This document shows, one piece after another, positions 17,433 to 27,791 of a stretch of 64,000 nt of DNA. The position numbers and the translations under genes are program-made. The DNA is taken from contig NZ_SLWO01000006.1 in the NCBI RefSeq assembly GCF_004340665.1, forward strand, positions 296,204 to 360,203, given 5' to 3'. The notes under the pieces are model-generated. The model saw nothing but the letters and a program-made list of their open reading frames with translations. It ran no database searches and was not told where the DNA came from. Source of the stretch: Pedobacter psychrotolerans (lineage in GTDB: Bacteria; Bacteroidota; Bacteroidia; Sphingobacteriales; Sphingobacteriaceae). Positions within the stretch are counted from its first letter, which is position 1. Every line of letters begins with the position of its first letter.

Positions 17433-19718
17433 ATGAAAATCGCATATATTTCAACTTATCCCCCTCGCGAATGCGGTCTAGCTACCTTCAATCAAAATTT
17501 AGTGAATGCATTGAGCATTAATCCATCTTATGAGGCTGACAAGAGTTTTGTTGTTGCAATGAATGAGTCTGATGATATAAATGAACATGCTTATCCGAAT
17601 GAAGTTAAATTTGTAATTAGACAGCAGAATCAACAGGACTATATTGAAGCGGCAAATTTCATTAATAATAGCGAAGTAGATACCTGTATAATCGAACATG
17701 AATTTGGAATTTACGGAGGCAATAGTGGCGTATTTCTTCTTTCACTGATTAATAAATTAGAGAAACCTTTCATTACAATTTTACATACGGTATTGAAAGA
17801 ACCAAATTTTATGCAACAAACCATTATTAAGGAGATCGCATTAAAATCTTCTAAAATAGTGGTGATGAGTAAAAAAGCTGTTTTATTTTTAACCAGTATT
17901 TATCAAATTCCAAGCACTTCAATAAAACTAATTGAGCATGGTGTTCCGGATCTGGAACCTATTGTAAATAATGAGATTTCACAAAGCGAATTATTCAGAA
18001 ACAGAAAAGTGCTTTTTACGTTTGGTTTAATTAGCCGAAACAAAGGATTGGAGACCGTGATTAAGGCTTTGCCTAGCATTGTTGCGCAACATCCTGATGT
18101 GCTGTATGTTATCTTAGGCAATACACATCCTGGTGTGGTAAAACATAATGGTGAAGAATACCGTGATAGTTTAAAGGTGCTAGCTAAAGATTTAGGTGTA
18201 GAAAACAATATTGCTTTTGTCAATAAATTTGTATCTGAAAATGAACTTCATCAATATTTAACTGCATGCCATTTATATATTACGCCATATCTTAATGAAG
18301 CTCAAATTACCAGCGGAACTTTATCATATGCTATTGGGGCAGGTGCGGCGGTGGTTTCTACTCCTTATTGGCATGCAGAAGAGCTTTTAGCTGAGAAACG
18401 TGGAAGGTTGTTCGATTTTAAAAATGATGTTGCATTGGCAAATATTGTGAATGAACTGCTTTCTGACGAAAGCAAATATCATGAGCTTAAAATGAACGCT
18501 TATCAGTATGGGCTAAAACTAAGGTGGCCTGCTATTGGTAATGTGTATTTGAAAACGCTACAAAATGCTATAGATGCCGGAGAAAAACCTGGAAGAATTA
18601 GTCCACCAATTATTGATGTTGAAAAGATGCCGGCGCTCAATCTTAGCCACATCAATTTGTTAACAGATGATACCGGAATCATTCAACATGCACGTTTTGG
18701 TATTCCAAATCTTAAAGAAGGATATTGCATAGATGATAATGCCAGGGCATTAATATTGGCCTTAATGGCCTATGAGCAAAATAAAAATCACTCTGCTTTG
18801 AAATTGATGCCTATCTACCTAAGTTTTATTCAGTATATGCATACAGATGATGGAAATTTCAGGAACTTTTTAAGTTTCAATCGAAATTATTTGGATGAAG
18901 TGGGTTCTGAAGATTCTTTTGGGAGAACAATATGGTCTTTGGGTTATTTAATAAATGTAGCACCAAATAATTCTTACCGTGAATTTGGAAGGGAGCTTTT
19001 TTCCAATTCAGTTGCTCATTTTAAAGCACTAAAGCACTTACGAGGCATGGCCAATACGCTTATTGGTGTTGCTTATTATTTAAGTGCACATCCGGGAGAT
19101 GAATTAATCATAAAAGAAGCTAACCAATTAGCCAATAGTTTAAAAAATGCTTACAAAGCCAATAAGGATGAAAACTGGCATTGGTTTGAAGATATACTAA
19201 CTTATGATAATGCCATCTTACCATTAGCACTTTTACATCATTTTGAGGCAACAGGTAATATAGAGTCTTACAAAATAGCGATGGAAAGTATTGATTTTTT
19301 AAATAGTTTTTCTTTTGAAAATGGCTATTTAAATCCTGTAGGTAACGCTGGTTGGATGAAGAAGCACGGAAAAAATCCAATATATGATCAGCAAGCTATT
19401 GAAACAATGGCGATGGTGCTTTTATATGGTAAGACCTATGACGTTACAAAAGATAGTAAATACCTTAGTTTAATGTATACCAGTTATGAATGGTTTCTAG
19501 GTAAGAATAGTTTACACATTCCACTATACGATTTTGAAACACATGGTTGTGCAGATGGCTTGCAGTTTAATAGCGTAAACAGAAACCAAGGCGCAGAAAG
19601 TACACTCGCTTATTTTGTTTCACATTTAGCAGTATTAAAAGCTGCAGAGGCAGAATATGAAACACTTTCTCCTCCCCTGTTTGAGGAGGATGAATATGCA
19701 AAAACCAAAAAACTTTAA
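17433..19718 (+). CDS. GT4 glycosyltransferase fused to a C-terminal alpha/alpha domain
   Basis: Residues 1 to about 385 form a GT-B family 4 glycosyltransferase, starting MKIAYISTYPPRECGLATF and carrying the donor-site region (EAQITSGTLSYAIGAG). Residues from about 400 to the end look like an (alpha/alpha) toroid related to glycosidases, with repeated aromatic and His-rich helices (DDNARALILAL, HWFEDILTYDNA). I chose the ATG at 17433 because it begins exactly at the first beta strand; an upstream in-frame start would add 25 hydrophobic residues. It faces a GH130 gene. The pair suggests metabolism of a mannose-containing glycan; this is inference. Confidence 0.85.
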   Translation: MKIAYISTYPPRECGLATFNQNLVNALSINPSYEADKSFVVAMNESDDINEHAYPNEVKFVIRQQNQQDYIEAANFINNSEVDTCIIEHEFGIYGGNSGVFLLSLINKLEKPFITILHTVLKEPNFMQQTIIKEIALKSSKIVVMSKKAVLFLTSIYQIPSTSIKLIEHGVPDLEPIVNNEISQSELFRNRKVLFTFGLISRNKGLETVIKALPSIVAQHPDVLYVILGNTHPGVVKHNGEEYRDSLKVLAKDLGVENNIAFVNKFVSENELHQYLTACHLYITPYLNEAQITSGTLSYAIGAGAAVVSTPYWHAEELLAEKRGRLFDFKNDVALANIVNELLSDESKYHELKMNAYQYGLKLRWPAIGNVYLKTLQNAIDAGEKPGRISPPIIDVEKMPALNLSHINLLTDDTGIIQHARFGIPNLKEGYCIDDNARALILALMAYEQNKNHSALKLMPIYLSFIQYMHTDDGNFRNFLSFNRNYLDEVGSEDSFGRTIWSLGYLINVAPNNSYREFGRELFSNSVAHFKALKHLRGMANTLIGVAYYLSAHPGDELIIKEANQLANSLKNAYKANKDENWHWFEDILTYDNAILPLALLHHFEATGNIESYKIAMESIDFLNSFSFENGYLNPVGNAGWMKKHGKNPIYDQQAIETMAMVLLYGKTYDVTKDSKYLSLMYTSYEWFLGKNSLHIPLYDFETHGCADGLQFNSVNRNQGAESTLAYFVSHLAVLKAAEAEYETLSPPLFEEDEYAKTKKL

Positions 19719-19729
19719 GTAAATGTTAG

Positions 19730-19762
19730 AAGGCTGATTCAAATTGAATCAGCCTTTTTTGT
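19730..19762. terminator. Terminator between the GT4 and GH130 genes
   Basis: A perfect 11-bp stem (AAGGCTGATTC / GAATCAGCCTT) with a 5-base loop ends in T residues, 11 bases past the GT4 stop codon. Confidence 0.9.
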
Positions 19763-19849
19763 GTTTATTAAATATGTTTAAATTTTTGATCTGAAACTTA
19801 ATCACATAAATGAGACTGTAATTAATTATCAAACTTATGCTAAGCTAAA

Positions 19850-21322
19850 TTATGACTGTCCATTTTCTAATAATCGATTTAACAACAAATCTAGCTTAAC
19901 CGTCGCAAAAGATGAGCTATAATCAGATAATCCATAAGGAATGATCAGTTCGCCATTGCTTACGATAGAACCGCATGAATAAACCACGTTGGGTACATAT
20001 CCTTCACGTTCATCATTATTTGGGATAATTAGCGGTTCTTTTAAATGACCAATCTCTTTACTTGGGTCATCCAGATCAAGCAATACCACACCGATGCAAT
20101 AACGCCTCATTGGCCCCACACCATGCGTAACTACCAACCAGCCTTTTTCTGTTTCAATTGGCGAGCCACAATTCCCTATTTGAACCAATTCCCAGTCATA
20201 ACGAGGTTGCTTTAGTAAAATAGGGTTTTCCCAAACATTTACCTTATCAGAAAACATGAGGTAATTATTCCATCCATCAATTCTACTCATCATCACATAC
20301 TTTCCATTTATTTTACGTGGAAAAAGAGCGAGATTTTTGTTTTGTGCACCCTCACCATATAATGGAATGACTTTAAACTCATAAAAATCCTCTGTCTGAA
20401 CCAATTTTGGAATAATAAGCGAACCATCGAAAGCGGTATAGGTAGCGTAATATAAAACTTTCCCGTCATCCTTAACAAACTTTACAAAACGGGCATCTTC
20501 AATTCCTTTGCGTTCAAATTCTGAAATGGGAAAAATCACGCGGTCAGATATATCTGTATCTTTAGAGAAGGAAATCGTATGATAAGTATCTGATAACCAA
20601 AGTACCTTATCATATTCCATTAATCGGGCAGGATTTTCGGTATGCAGGTTTTTAGAGTCCTTGATAATATTGCTCAAACTTGTATATTCAAATTTGTCAT
20701 CAAGTTTAGCTTCTATCTCTTCAATCACTGATGGATCAATCTGTGCGTAAGCTGCTTTTTTGAAGAATAACTTTTTAACGTAAATTGCATTTTTAACAAC
20801 TTCGGCTTCATCTACATAATTTCCCACAGGTAAAACCTGGATATTATTGTTTTTATCAATCAGTGCACGACGAAAAACAATAGAAGATATATGTCCTTCA
20901 CCTACAGCCCTGAAACTAATGATGACCCGTTTCTCCCCTTCAACCAAGTCAGTCTGATCAGGATCGTCTACAATACTCGGATTAAAAAAGGCAGCAGATT
21001 CAATTGAATATTCATGTGTAAAGTATGCACCAATGAGCAATCTGGTATATTGATCCAGGTCTTCTACATCCTTACCAAGGGCGGTGAATTGTTTTTTTAA
21101 CTTCTTACAGTGTCGATTTAAAATTTTGGTGATGTTTCGGTGTCGTTTAGAATATTCCTGAAGTATCGGCGAGATCAGTGCAAATACTTTCTCATCTGAA
21201 AATTCTAAAACTTTTCGAATTACTTCTAAGGCTCTTTCTTCTCCGTTAAAAAAAAAACGGGCAATTACGCGTTTGGTATCAGGGTTAACCTTAACAGGTT
21301 TACGTTCTATATATAATCTCAT
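19850..21322 (-). CDS. GH130 family glycosidase / phosphorylase
   Basis: This 490-residue protein resembles GH130 five-bladed beta-propeller enzymes, which mostly phosphorolyse or hydrolyse beta-mannosides. Typical features are GIEDARFVKF (the conserved E-D-x-R region), a YYATYTAFDG strand, the NCGSPIETEKGWLVVTHGVG region, and LDLDDPSKEIGHLKEPLI. The N-terminal 150 residues form a helical extension. Divergent upstream is a histidine kinase. It is convergent with the GT4 gene, a pairing that suggests work on the same glycan. Confidence 0.85.
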   Translation of the reverse strand: MRLYIERKPVKVNPDTKRVIARFFFNGEERALEVIRKVLEFSDEKVFALISPILQEYSKRHRNITKILNRHCKKLKKQFTALGKDVEDLDQYTRLLIGAYFTHEYSIESAAFFNPSIVDDPDQTDLVEGEKRVIISFRAVGEGHISSIVFRRALIDKNNNIQVLPVGNYVDEAEVVKNAIYVKKLFFKKAAYAQIDPSVIEEIEAKLDDKFEYTSLSNIIKDSKNLHTENPARLMEYDKVLWLSDTYHTISFSKDTDISDRVIFPISEFERKGIEDARFVKFVKDDGKVLYYATYTAFDGSLIIPKLVQTEDFYEFKVIPLYGEGAQNKNLALFPRKINGKYVMMSRIDGWNNYLMFSDKVNVWENPILLKQPRYDWELVQIGNCGSPIETEKGWLVVTHGVGPMRRYCIGVVLLDLDDPSKEIGHLKEPLIIPNNDEREGYVPNVVYSCGSIVSNGELIIPYGLSDYSSSFATVKLDLLLNRLLENGQS

Positions 21323-21473
21323 TATCTAATCAATGTTTTGAAAGTTATTGTTAATTTTTAACAATTTGCATGAACTATAGTAACTAAAGTTACAACTTAA
21401 TTGTTTATATTATTTATGCATTTGATGATAATTTCTACCTTTAACTCATAATCCTATTTTAAAAATCCCGCAA

Positions 21474-22646
21474 ATGTATTCAGCAAAAATTTCAGCTTCA
21501 ACTATTCCTGTTAGTGAAGAATTGCGCCTGCAAAAATTATCAGAATATGAAATTTTAGATACACCTGCCGAGAAAAGCTTTGATGATTTTGCACAACTGG
21601 CCGCAGATATATTCGAAATGCCAAATGCTGTTTTAGGTTTTTTTGCTGAAAATAAAGTTTTTACAAAAGCTGTAATAGGTGATCAATTGGATTCAAATCT
21701 CCAGCAGCATATTTTTGATTCGCTAAAAGCGACGGGTGATGCTGGTGTAATAGAGGTTACGCAGCAATTTGCAGATGTTAGCCAATCTTCAATTCGCTTT
21801 ATTGTTGGCGCTGGTATCAAATTAACGGATGATTTATCTCTGGGTGCTATAATAGTATATGGTGACCATCCATCTATCGCCACTCCGCACCAATTGAACA
21901 TGTTGAATCGATTGGCAGAAATGATTTCGGAAAAACTGGAAGTGAGAAAGGCGCTAAGAAAAACACTAAGGGCACAAGATGACCGCCTTCATGTGCTCAT
22001 TCACGACTTGAAAAATCCTATGACGACCATTTCTTTGCAATCTGAATTGGTTAGTAGAATCCCGGATGCTGATGAGAGAACCATAAACATCGCTGGAAAA
22101 ATCAATCACCAATCAAAGCGGATGGTTGACAATCTGAATCAGATTCTGAGTTCAGCCAGAAAAGAAAACGGGTCTTTTAAACCGCAGAAAAACAAAATAG
22201 ATCTTCGTGAGCTATTATCAAACAGCATTAAGGATTTAGAAATTGTTACCAGAGATAAAAAACAGTTTTTTAACATTAACATAGATACACCGGTAGAAAT
22301 TTTTGGAGATGAAGTTAAACTCAGTGAACTCTTCTATCAATTACTTCATAATGCAAGCAAATTCTCACATGCTGAAAGTAAAATTCAGATTACGCATCAA
22401 ATCAACGAAAATCTGGTTACCATTGCAATTAAAGACCATGGTGTAGGTTTGAACGAGGATGACCTCGACCGTTTATTCATCAAATTTTCCCGATTAAGTT
22501 CAACGCCAACCAACCATGAAAACTCAAATGGATTGGGTTTAATTGCCGCAAAGATGTTTACTGATATGCACAAAGGCAAGCTATGGGCAGAAAGTGAGGG
22601 AAAAGATAAGGGAACAACCTTTTTTGTGGAATTACCTATTAAGTAA
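21474..22646 (+). CDS. GAF-domain sensor histidine kinase
   Basis: A soluble two-component sensor of 390 residues. Residues about 20-160 are a GAF domain of the kind that begins LQKLSEYEILDTPAEKSFDDF. The dimerization H box is VLIHDLKNPMTTISLQ, then an N box (LLHNASKFS), and G boxes (DHGVGL, NGLGLIAAK). No receiver or regulator gene is adjacent, so the partner is unknown. Its last 8 bases overlap the convergent metallophosphoesterase gene. Confidence 0.9.
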   Translation: MYSAKISASTIPVSEELRLQKLSEYEILDTPAEKSFDDFAQLAADIFEMPNAVLGFFAENKVFTKAVIGDQLDSNLQQHIFDSLKATGDAGVIEVTQQFADVSQSSIRFIVGAGIKLTDDLSLGAIIVYGDHPSIATPHQLNMLNRLAEMISEKLEVRKALRKTLRAQDDRLHVLIHDLKNPMTTISLQSELVSRIPDADERTINIAGKINHQSKRMVDNLNQILSSARKENGSFKPQKNKIDLRELLSNSIKDLEIVTRDKKQFFNINIDTPVEIFGDEVKLSELFYQLLHNASKFSHAESKIQITHQINENLVTIAIKDHGVGLNEDDLDRLFIKFSRLSSTPTNHENSNGLGLIAAKMFTDMHKGKLWAESEGKDKGTTFFVELPIK

Positions 22647-23730
22647 TATCCAGCAATTGAGATAATTTCATCTCTTCCAAAACACTTCTTTCAGGAATGC
22701 CAGATTTTTGAAAAGACCATTTGATTAGTCGAATTAAACCATCTTCTATTTCTATACCGGTGATATCACCATCACTAAAACAACAACAACCACTATTAAA
22801 ATAACCAGGTTTGTACGCTTTAAATTCTGGCACCTCATCCCCTTTTTTTACCCTTTTCTTTAACTCTTCATTTAATTTATCAATTTCAGGTTGTTGATGT
22901 TCTGCCGTTGCATTCTTGAGTTTCAAATAAACCCGCTCCAGATGTGTAAGTGAAGCAAATACGGGCTGGTGCGTATGCCCGGTTATTAATGCGGTATCTT
23001 TTTGATCTGCCTGCCAGCTGTACATCATACTGTTATGTACTGTTTTCAGTTGATTATCATAGGCTGGCGTATTTGGATTAATTTGTAAATAAGATTGCAG
23101 CGGTGCCCATACCGTACTTACAAACCATTTACTAAACCAATTTCCATCACTTTGTAAATCGCCCTGGTGGCCATGGGTTAGAAAAATATTAAGTACCTGA
23201 TGTTGAAACTTCATTTTTAAAATAGCCCCCTCGTAAATCGAAATCTTTTTTCCATAAATACGGTTTAGGTTGAAACCAGCCAATGGATCATTATCCCAGT
23301 AAAGGTCATGATTTCCAAAAATTTTGGTAAAAGCATTGCGGTTAATAAATAATTTCTCCTGTTCGAAGGTCTGCTTATTGTGTTTAATAACCGATTCAAG
23401 CAAGTTTTCCCACAATTCCTCACTATCACCCAGACTAATGTAATGGAACAGTTTGGTATTATAATAATCCAGGGCCTGCAGATAATTGCGTTCTGATAGT
23501 ATAAAATCATCTGCGTTATCACGGGCACCCTTATGCTGATCAGAAAAAATAATAAACTTATCTTTTTCGGTAATTTCAAAAATCAAACCTCGCTTTCCCG
23601 GCTCCTTCGTAATGGTATTAAAAAGCTTGCTTAAGGCTTCATGAATGCGTTTAAGATCTGGTCGTGAACCAAACCTATTCGACATTCTAATTACCCAATT
23701 AGCAAACAGACGTTGTAAAAATTTGCGCAT
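22639..23730 (-). CDS. Calcineurin-like metallophosphoesterase
   Basis: The 363-residue protein shows the full set of metal-binding motifs of the family: a SDQHKG block (motif I), GDSEELWENL (motif II), GNHDLYWD (motif III), a HGHQGD block and TGHTHQP. The N-terminus has a short basic-hydrophobic stretch. The GDSEELWE pattern resembles LpxH-like or related phosphoesterases, but the substrate cannot be assigned. It overlaps the end of the histidine kinase by 8 bases and is convergent to it. Confidence 0.85.
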   Translation of the reverse strand: MRKFLQRLFANWVIRMSNRFGSRPDLKRIHEALSKLFNTITKEPGKRGLIFEITEKDKFIIFSDQHKGARDNADDFILSERNYLQALDYYNTKLFHYISLGDSEELWENLLESVIKHNKQTFEQEKLFINRNAFTKIFGNHDLYWDNDPLAGFNLNRIYGKKISIYEGAILKMKFQHQVLNIFLTHGHQGDLQSDGNWFSKWFVSTVWAPLQSYLQINPNTPAYDNQLKTVHNSMMYSWQADQKDTALITGHTHQPVFASLTHLERVYLKLKNATAEHQQPEIDKLNEELKKRVKKGDEVPEFKAYKPGYFNSGCCCFSDGDITGIEIEDGLIRLIKWSFQKSGIPERSVLEEMKLSQLLDIT

Positions 23731-23809
23731 TAAACACTTTCTTCATTAAAATTTAAACATAACAAAATTAAGGTTAAACGATGATCAACTATTCTATATA
23801 TTTACAATA

Positions 23810-24782
23810 ATGAAATTCTATATCGTTTTAATACTGTTTATTTACTCAGCCGCTCAAGCTCAAAAAATACCAGCTGATACTTCTTTTAGCGTGTATACAA
23901 CCTATCTTAAAGAAAAAAAGAAACGTCCATATCAGCATTGCACAACCATTGGCTAAAGGCAATTTCAAAACCAAAAGCAATATTATTTATGCAAAATACC
24001 CAACTGGAAACTTGTCGCTTGATGTGATTTACCCGAAGCAAACCCACAAGCTATTACCAGTTGTACTATTTGTTTTTGGTGGCGGCTGGCGATCTGGTAA
24101 TCGTGCCCAAAACATTCCACTTGCACAAAAAATGGCTCAAAATGGTTATGTAGCAATTACTACTGATTATCGTTTATCTACTCATGCAAAGTTCCCTGCA
24201 GCGGTTTACGATCTCAAAAATACTATCCGGTGGATAAAGGCAAATGCAGTAAAATATCATATCGATACCACAAAGATTGCCATAACAGGGTTTTCTGCAG
24301 GTGGTCAGTTGGCTGCTTTAGTTGGCACTACGAATAGCGATCCTCAATTTGAAAAAGAGAAAATAAACGGGCATACCAGCAGTGTTCAAGCGGTGATTGA
24401 TGTTGATGGTGTACTGGCTTTTGATCATCCAGAGTCCGCAGAAGTAAGTACTGATCCTAACCGAAAATCAGTGGCAGCAATTTGGCTCGGAGCAGAATTA
24501 AATGAAAACCCAGCATTGTGGCATCAAGCATCTGCTCTTAATCACGCAGATCAACATACAGTTCCATTACTGTTTATTAATAGTTCTACGCCACGTTTTC
24601 ATGCGGGAAGAGATGACCTCATCGCTAAAATAAAACCACTTGGTATTTATTCTGAGATACACACCCTACCAGATACACCTCATCCATTTTGGTTATTTAA
24701 TCCTTGGTTTGAACAGGTTTCTTCCATCATGTTGAATTTCTTAGATAAACAATTAAGCCATAGCAAACAGCCATTTAATTAA
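23810..24782 (+). pseudogene. Secreted alpha/beta hydrolase split by a frameshift
   Basis: An ATG at 23810 starts a clear signal peptide (MKFYIVLILFIYSAAQAQ) and runs 48 codons to a stop. The body of an alpha/beta hydrolase continues in another frame to 24782, with GGGWRSGNR (oxyanion region), GFSAGGQ (nucleophile) and the His in TPHPFW. The frames join if one A is removed from a run of seven A at 23913-23919, giving an in-frame HISIAQPLAKG segment. Either the gene is broken, the run is error-prone in the assembly, or it slips during expression. It resembles esterases/acetylxylan-type BD-FAE hydrolases. A TTG at 23949 could start only a protein without signal. Confidence 0.75.
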
Positions 24783-24823
24783 TTAAATAAATAGAGTCTG
24801 TTTTCTTATATAATTTACTAATT

Positions 24824-26035
24824 TTGTTAGTATTGAAACGATCAGGAAGCGCAGATTTACCTTTACATTATGGCCATGTTCCACCTTGGCTGGCACAACG
24901 TATGGCCAAAATTGGCTTGGCTATAGTGGAGTCCATTTTATTGGAATATGGCAAAGCTGAAGTCATTCGAAGATTAAGTAGTCCATTCTGGTTTCAAAGC
25001 CTTGGTGCAGTAATGGGCATGGATTGGCACTCATCTGGCATTACGACCTCTGTAATGGGCGCACTTAAAAAATCAATCAATCCTCTATCTAAAGAATTGG
25101 GCATCTACATTTGTGGAGGAAAGGGAAAGTCCAGTCGAGAAACACCTCATGAACTTTTTAAAATTGCAGATCAAACAGGTTTAAACGGCAATGAATTGGT
25201 AAGGGCCAGTAAACTTAGTGCCAAGGTAGATAATACAGCCATTCAGGATGGATTTCAATTATACCTGCACAGTTTTATACTCAGCCGTGATGGCGACTGG
25301 GCTGTTGTTCAGCAAGGCATGAGCGATGCCAGTTCTACGGCGAGAAGATATCATTGGCATTCTGAAAACTTAAAGTCATTTGTAGAGGAGCCACATACCG
25401 GGATTTGTGGTATTAATCAAGGCAAAATACTTAATCTCACTTCAAATGAGGCTAATATTACCCGAAAAACCTTGATGGGTATGACAGAAGAATCGCCAGA
25501 TCGAATGATTTCTGAAATTCAAAGGCTGGTTATGCCCAATCATCATGAAGTAAAATCAAAAGATGTTGACCTTAAACGTTTAGGCAGTATTTTATGGTTA
25601 GCACATGAAAAACAGCCAGCCGATTTCGAATCACTTTTATTGCTGGAAGGCATGGGGCCGAGAACCTTACAGTCTATGGCTTTAGTTAGTGAAGTTATTT
25701 ATGGTACACCATCACGTTTTTCTGATCCGGCGAGATATTCCTTTGCTCATGGGGGAAAAGATGGACACCCTTTTCCAGTACCTGAGCAGGTTTACGATGA
25801 AACCATTTCTATATTACAAAAAGCTGTAGCAAAGGCTAAGATTGGTGAGACTGATAAGCAACAGGCGATTAAATCACTCCATCAGATCGCTAAAAATGCA
25901 GAACAGGATTTTATTCCTAACATGGATTTTGAAAAGGTAATTGAGAGGGAAAGAGCAGATAGTTGGAAATACGGGGGTAGAACTATTTTTGGGAAGGAGA
26001 AACCACCCAGAAATGAGCAGCTTAAACTATTTTAG
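24824..26035 (+). CDS. DUF763 domain protein
   Basis: A 403-residue protein beginning with LKRSGSADLPLHYGHVPPWLAQRM, the recognisable start of the DUF763 family. This family is conserved in archaea and some bacteria and has no firmly known function; a helix-hairpin-helix-like segment (LEGMGPRTLQSMALVSE) hints at DNA contact. The start is a TTG at 24824, or another TTG nine bases later; no ATG is available. It stands alone on the plus strand after the broken hydrolase. Confidence 0.8.
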   Translation: MLVLKRSGSADLPLHYGHVPPWLAQRMAKIGLAIVESILLEYGKAEVIRRLSSPFWFQSLGAVMGMDWHSSGITTSVMGALKKSINPLSKELGIYICGGKGKSSRETPHELFKIADQTGLNGNELVRASKLSAKVDNTAIQDGFQLYLHSFILSRDGDWAVVQQGMSDASSTARRYHWHSENLKSFVEEPHTGICGINQGKILNLTSNEANITRKTLMGMTEESPDRMISEIQRLVMPNHHEVKSKDVDLKRLGSILWLAHEKQPADFESLLLLEGMGPRTLQSMALVSEVIYGTPSRFSDPARYSFAHGGKDGHPFPVPEQVYDETISILQKAVAKAKIGETDKQQAIKSLHQIAKNAEQDFIPNMDFEKVIERERADSWKYGGRTIFGKEKPPRNEQLKLF

Positions 26036-26056
26036 AAAATTTTCCAATTAGAAAGA

Positions 26057-26191
26057 TGCTGAATCAAGTTCAGCAGGACGACCGTTCATAGTTGGAGCCA
26101 AACCATCGCTATCGCCACCTCGTCATCCTGAATTTAATTCAGGACCCAATGAATAAAGCTATAAATAGAAGATGCTGAATCGAGTTCAGCA
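26057..26191. repeat. Three short REP-like palindromes
   Basis: TGCTGAA-TTCAGCA palindromes occur at 26057-26075 and 26173-26191, each within a shared GATGCTGAATC(A/G)AGTTCAGCA block. A related palindrome with CCTGAAT / ATTCAGG lies at 26127-26143. They look like dispersed intergenic repeats, common in this group. Confidence 0.7.
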
Positions 26192-26267
26192 AGACGTTTA
26201 TAGTTGGATTTAAGGACAGGACAGATTAAATAATTTCCGAAAAAATAATCTGCGAATTTGCGGCTAA

Positions 26268-26297
26268 CAAAAAAGGTCGTGGCTTGCACCACGACCT
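26268..26297 (-). terminator. Terminator of the gltBD operon
   Basis: A perfect 9-bp stem (AGGTCGTGG / CCACGACCT) with a T run on the minus strand lies 25 bases past the gltD stop. Confidence 0.9.
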
Positions 26298-26321
26298 CAA
26301 AAATATAGAATTTAAACCTAC

Positions 26322-27788
26322 TTAAGCATAAGCTACAGCATCTTTAGATGCCAGTTTAGTCACACCCATTAAGTATTCATCTACTTTACGGGCGGCTTCC
26401 CTACCTTCAGAAATGGCCCAAACCACCAACGATTGTCCGCGACGGGTATCTCCTGCTGCGAAAATTTTACCAATGTTGGTTTGATAAGTGTGCTCTGAGG
26501 CTTTTACGTTTCCACGATTATCCAGTTCTACGCCTAATTTTTCAATCAAGCCCTCTTTTTGAGGATGAAGGAAACCCATTGCTAAAAATACCAGTTCACA
26601 AGGTAAATCTCTTTCTGTACCAGCAACCTCTTTAAAAGTTAACGGTCTGCCAGATGCATCAATTTCCCATTCAACATCTACCACTTTTAATGCTTTCAGG
26701 TTTCCATTTTCATCAGCAATAAAATTTTTGGTATTTACCGACCATGCTCTTTGCGCACCTTCTTCATGTGAAGAAGTATTTTTCAATAGCATCGGATAAG
26801 TTGGCCATGGCATATTTTCAGTACGCGTTTGAGGTGGCATTGGCATAATCTCAAATTGAGTTACTGATTTAGCACCATGGCGATTTGAAGTTCCAATACA
26901 ATCAGAGCCTGTATCTCCACCACCAATTACGATTACATTTTTACCTGTCGCTAAAATATTTTCGGCAGTAATTTCTCTATTGGCTACGCGTTTGTTCTGC
27001 TGTTTCAAGAAATCCATTGCAAAATGAACACCTTTAGCTGAACGACCTTCGATAGGCAAATCACGTGGAATGGTTGATCCACCAGCTAAAACGATCGCGT
27101 TGTAGTCTCTCAATAAGGTACTGATTTCTACATTCTCACCTACATTGGCATTGCATTTAAAAATGATGCCTTCCTCTTTCATTAAATCAATCCGACGATC
27201 AACTACGTTCTTTTGCAATTTAAAATCCGGAATGCCATATCTTAATAAGCCACCGGGAGCATCATCACGTTCAAAAACAGTTACTTCATGTCCAACTTTA
27301 TTTAACTGTGCAGCCGCTGCTAATCCCGCAGGCCCAGAACCAATAATCGCCACTTTTTTACCAGTTCTGATTAATGGTGCTTTTGCTTTGATAAAGCCTT
27401 TGTCGAAAGCGATTTCTATAATGTGCTTTTCAATTTCTTCAATGGCCACCGGCGGTCGATTAATTCCTAAGACGCAGGCTGATTCGCATGGTGCCGGACA
27501 AATTCTTCCTGTAAATTCTGGAAAGTTATTTGTACTCAATAAAATATTTGCAGCAAGCTCCCATTTTGCCTGGTAAACAGCGTCATTAAATTCTGGAATC
27601 ACGTTCCCCAAAGGGCAACCTGACTGACAAAAAGGGACGCCGCAATCCATACAGCGGGCTGCTTGATTATTTAATTCTTGTGCGGGTAATTCATTTAAAA
27701 ATTCCCCGTAGTGTTTAACACGAGTTTTAGCCTCTTCTCTGGTGGGCGCAACTCTGTCGTATTCTTGAAATCCTGTTACTTTTCCCAT
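26322..27788 (-). CDS. gltD: Glutamate synthase (NADPH) small subunit
   Basis: The small subunit passes electrons from NADPH to the large subunit. It has 488 residues. An N-terminal cysteine cluster (CMDCGVPFCQSGCPLGN and later CPAPCESAC) binds iron-sulfur clusters. Two dinucleotide-binding motifs follow: GSGPAGLAAA for FAD and GGGDTGSDC for NADPH. The C-terminal FAD motif is GDTRRGQSLVVWAISEGR. It begins three bases after gltB, so the pair forms one operon for glutamate formation from glutamine and 2-oxoglutarate. Confidence 0.96.
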   Translation of the reverse strand: MGKVTGFQEYDRVAPTREEAKTRVKHYGEFLNELPAQELNNQAARCMDCGVPFCQSGCPLGNVIPEFNDAVYQAKWELAANILLSTNNFPEFTGRICPAPCESACVLGINRPPVAIEEIEKHIIEIAFDKGFIKAKAPLIRTGKKVAIIGSGPAGLAAAAQLNKVGHEVTVFERDDAPGGLLRYGIPDFKLQKNVVDRRIDLMKEEGIIFKCNANVGENVEISTLLRDYNAIVLAGGSTIPRDLPIEGRSAKGVHFAMDFLKQQNKRVANREITAENILATGKNVIVIGGGDTGSDCIGTSNRHGAKSVTQFEIMPMPPQTRTENMPWPTYPMLLKNTSSHEEGAQRAWSVNTKNFIADENGNLKALKVVDVEWEIDASGRPLTFKEVAGTERDLPCELVFLAMGFLHPQKEGLIEKLGVELDNRGNVKASEHTYQTNIGKIFAAGDTRRGQSLVVWAISEGREAARKVDEYLMGVTKLASKDAVAYA

Positions 27789-27791
27789 GGC

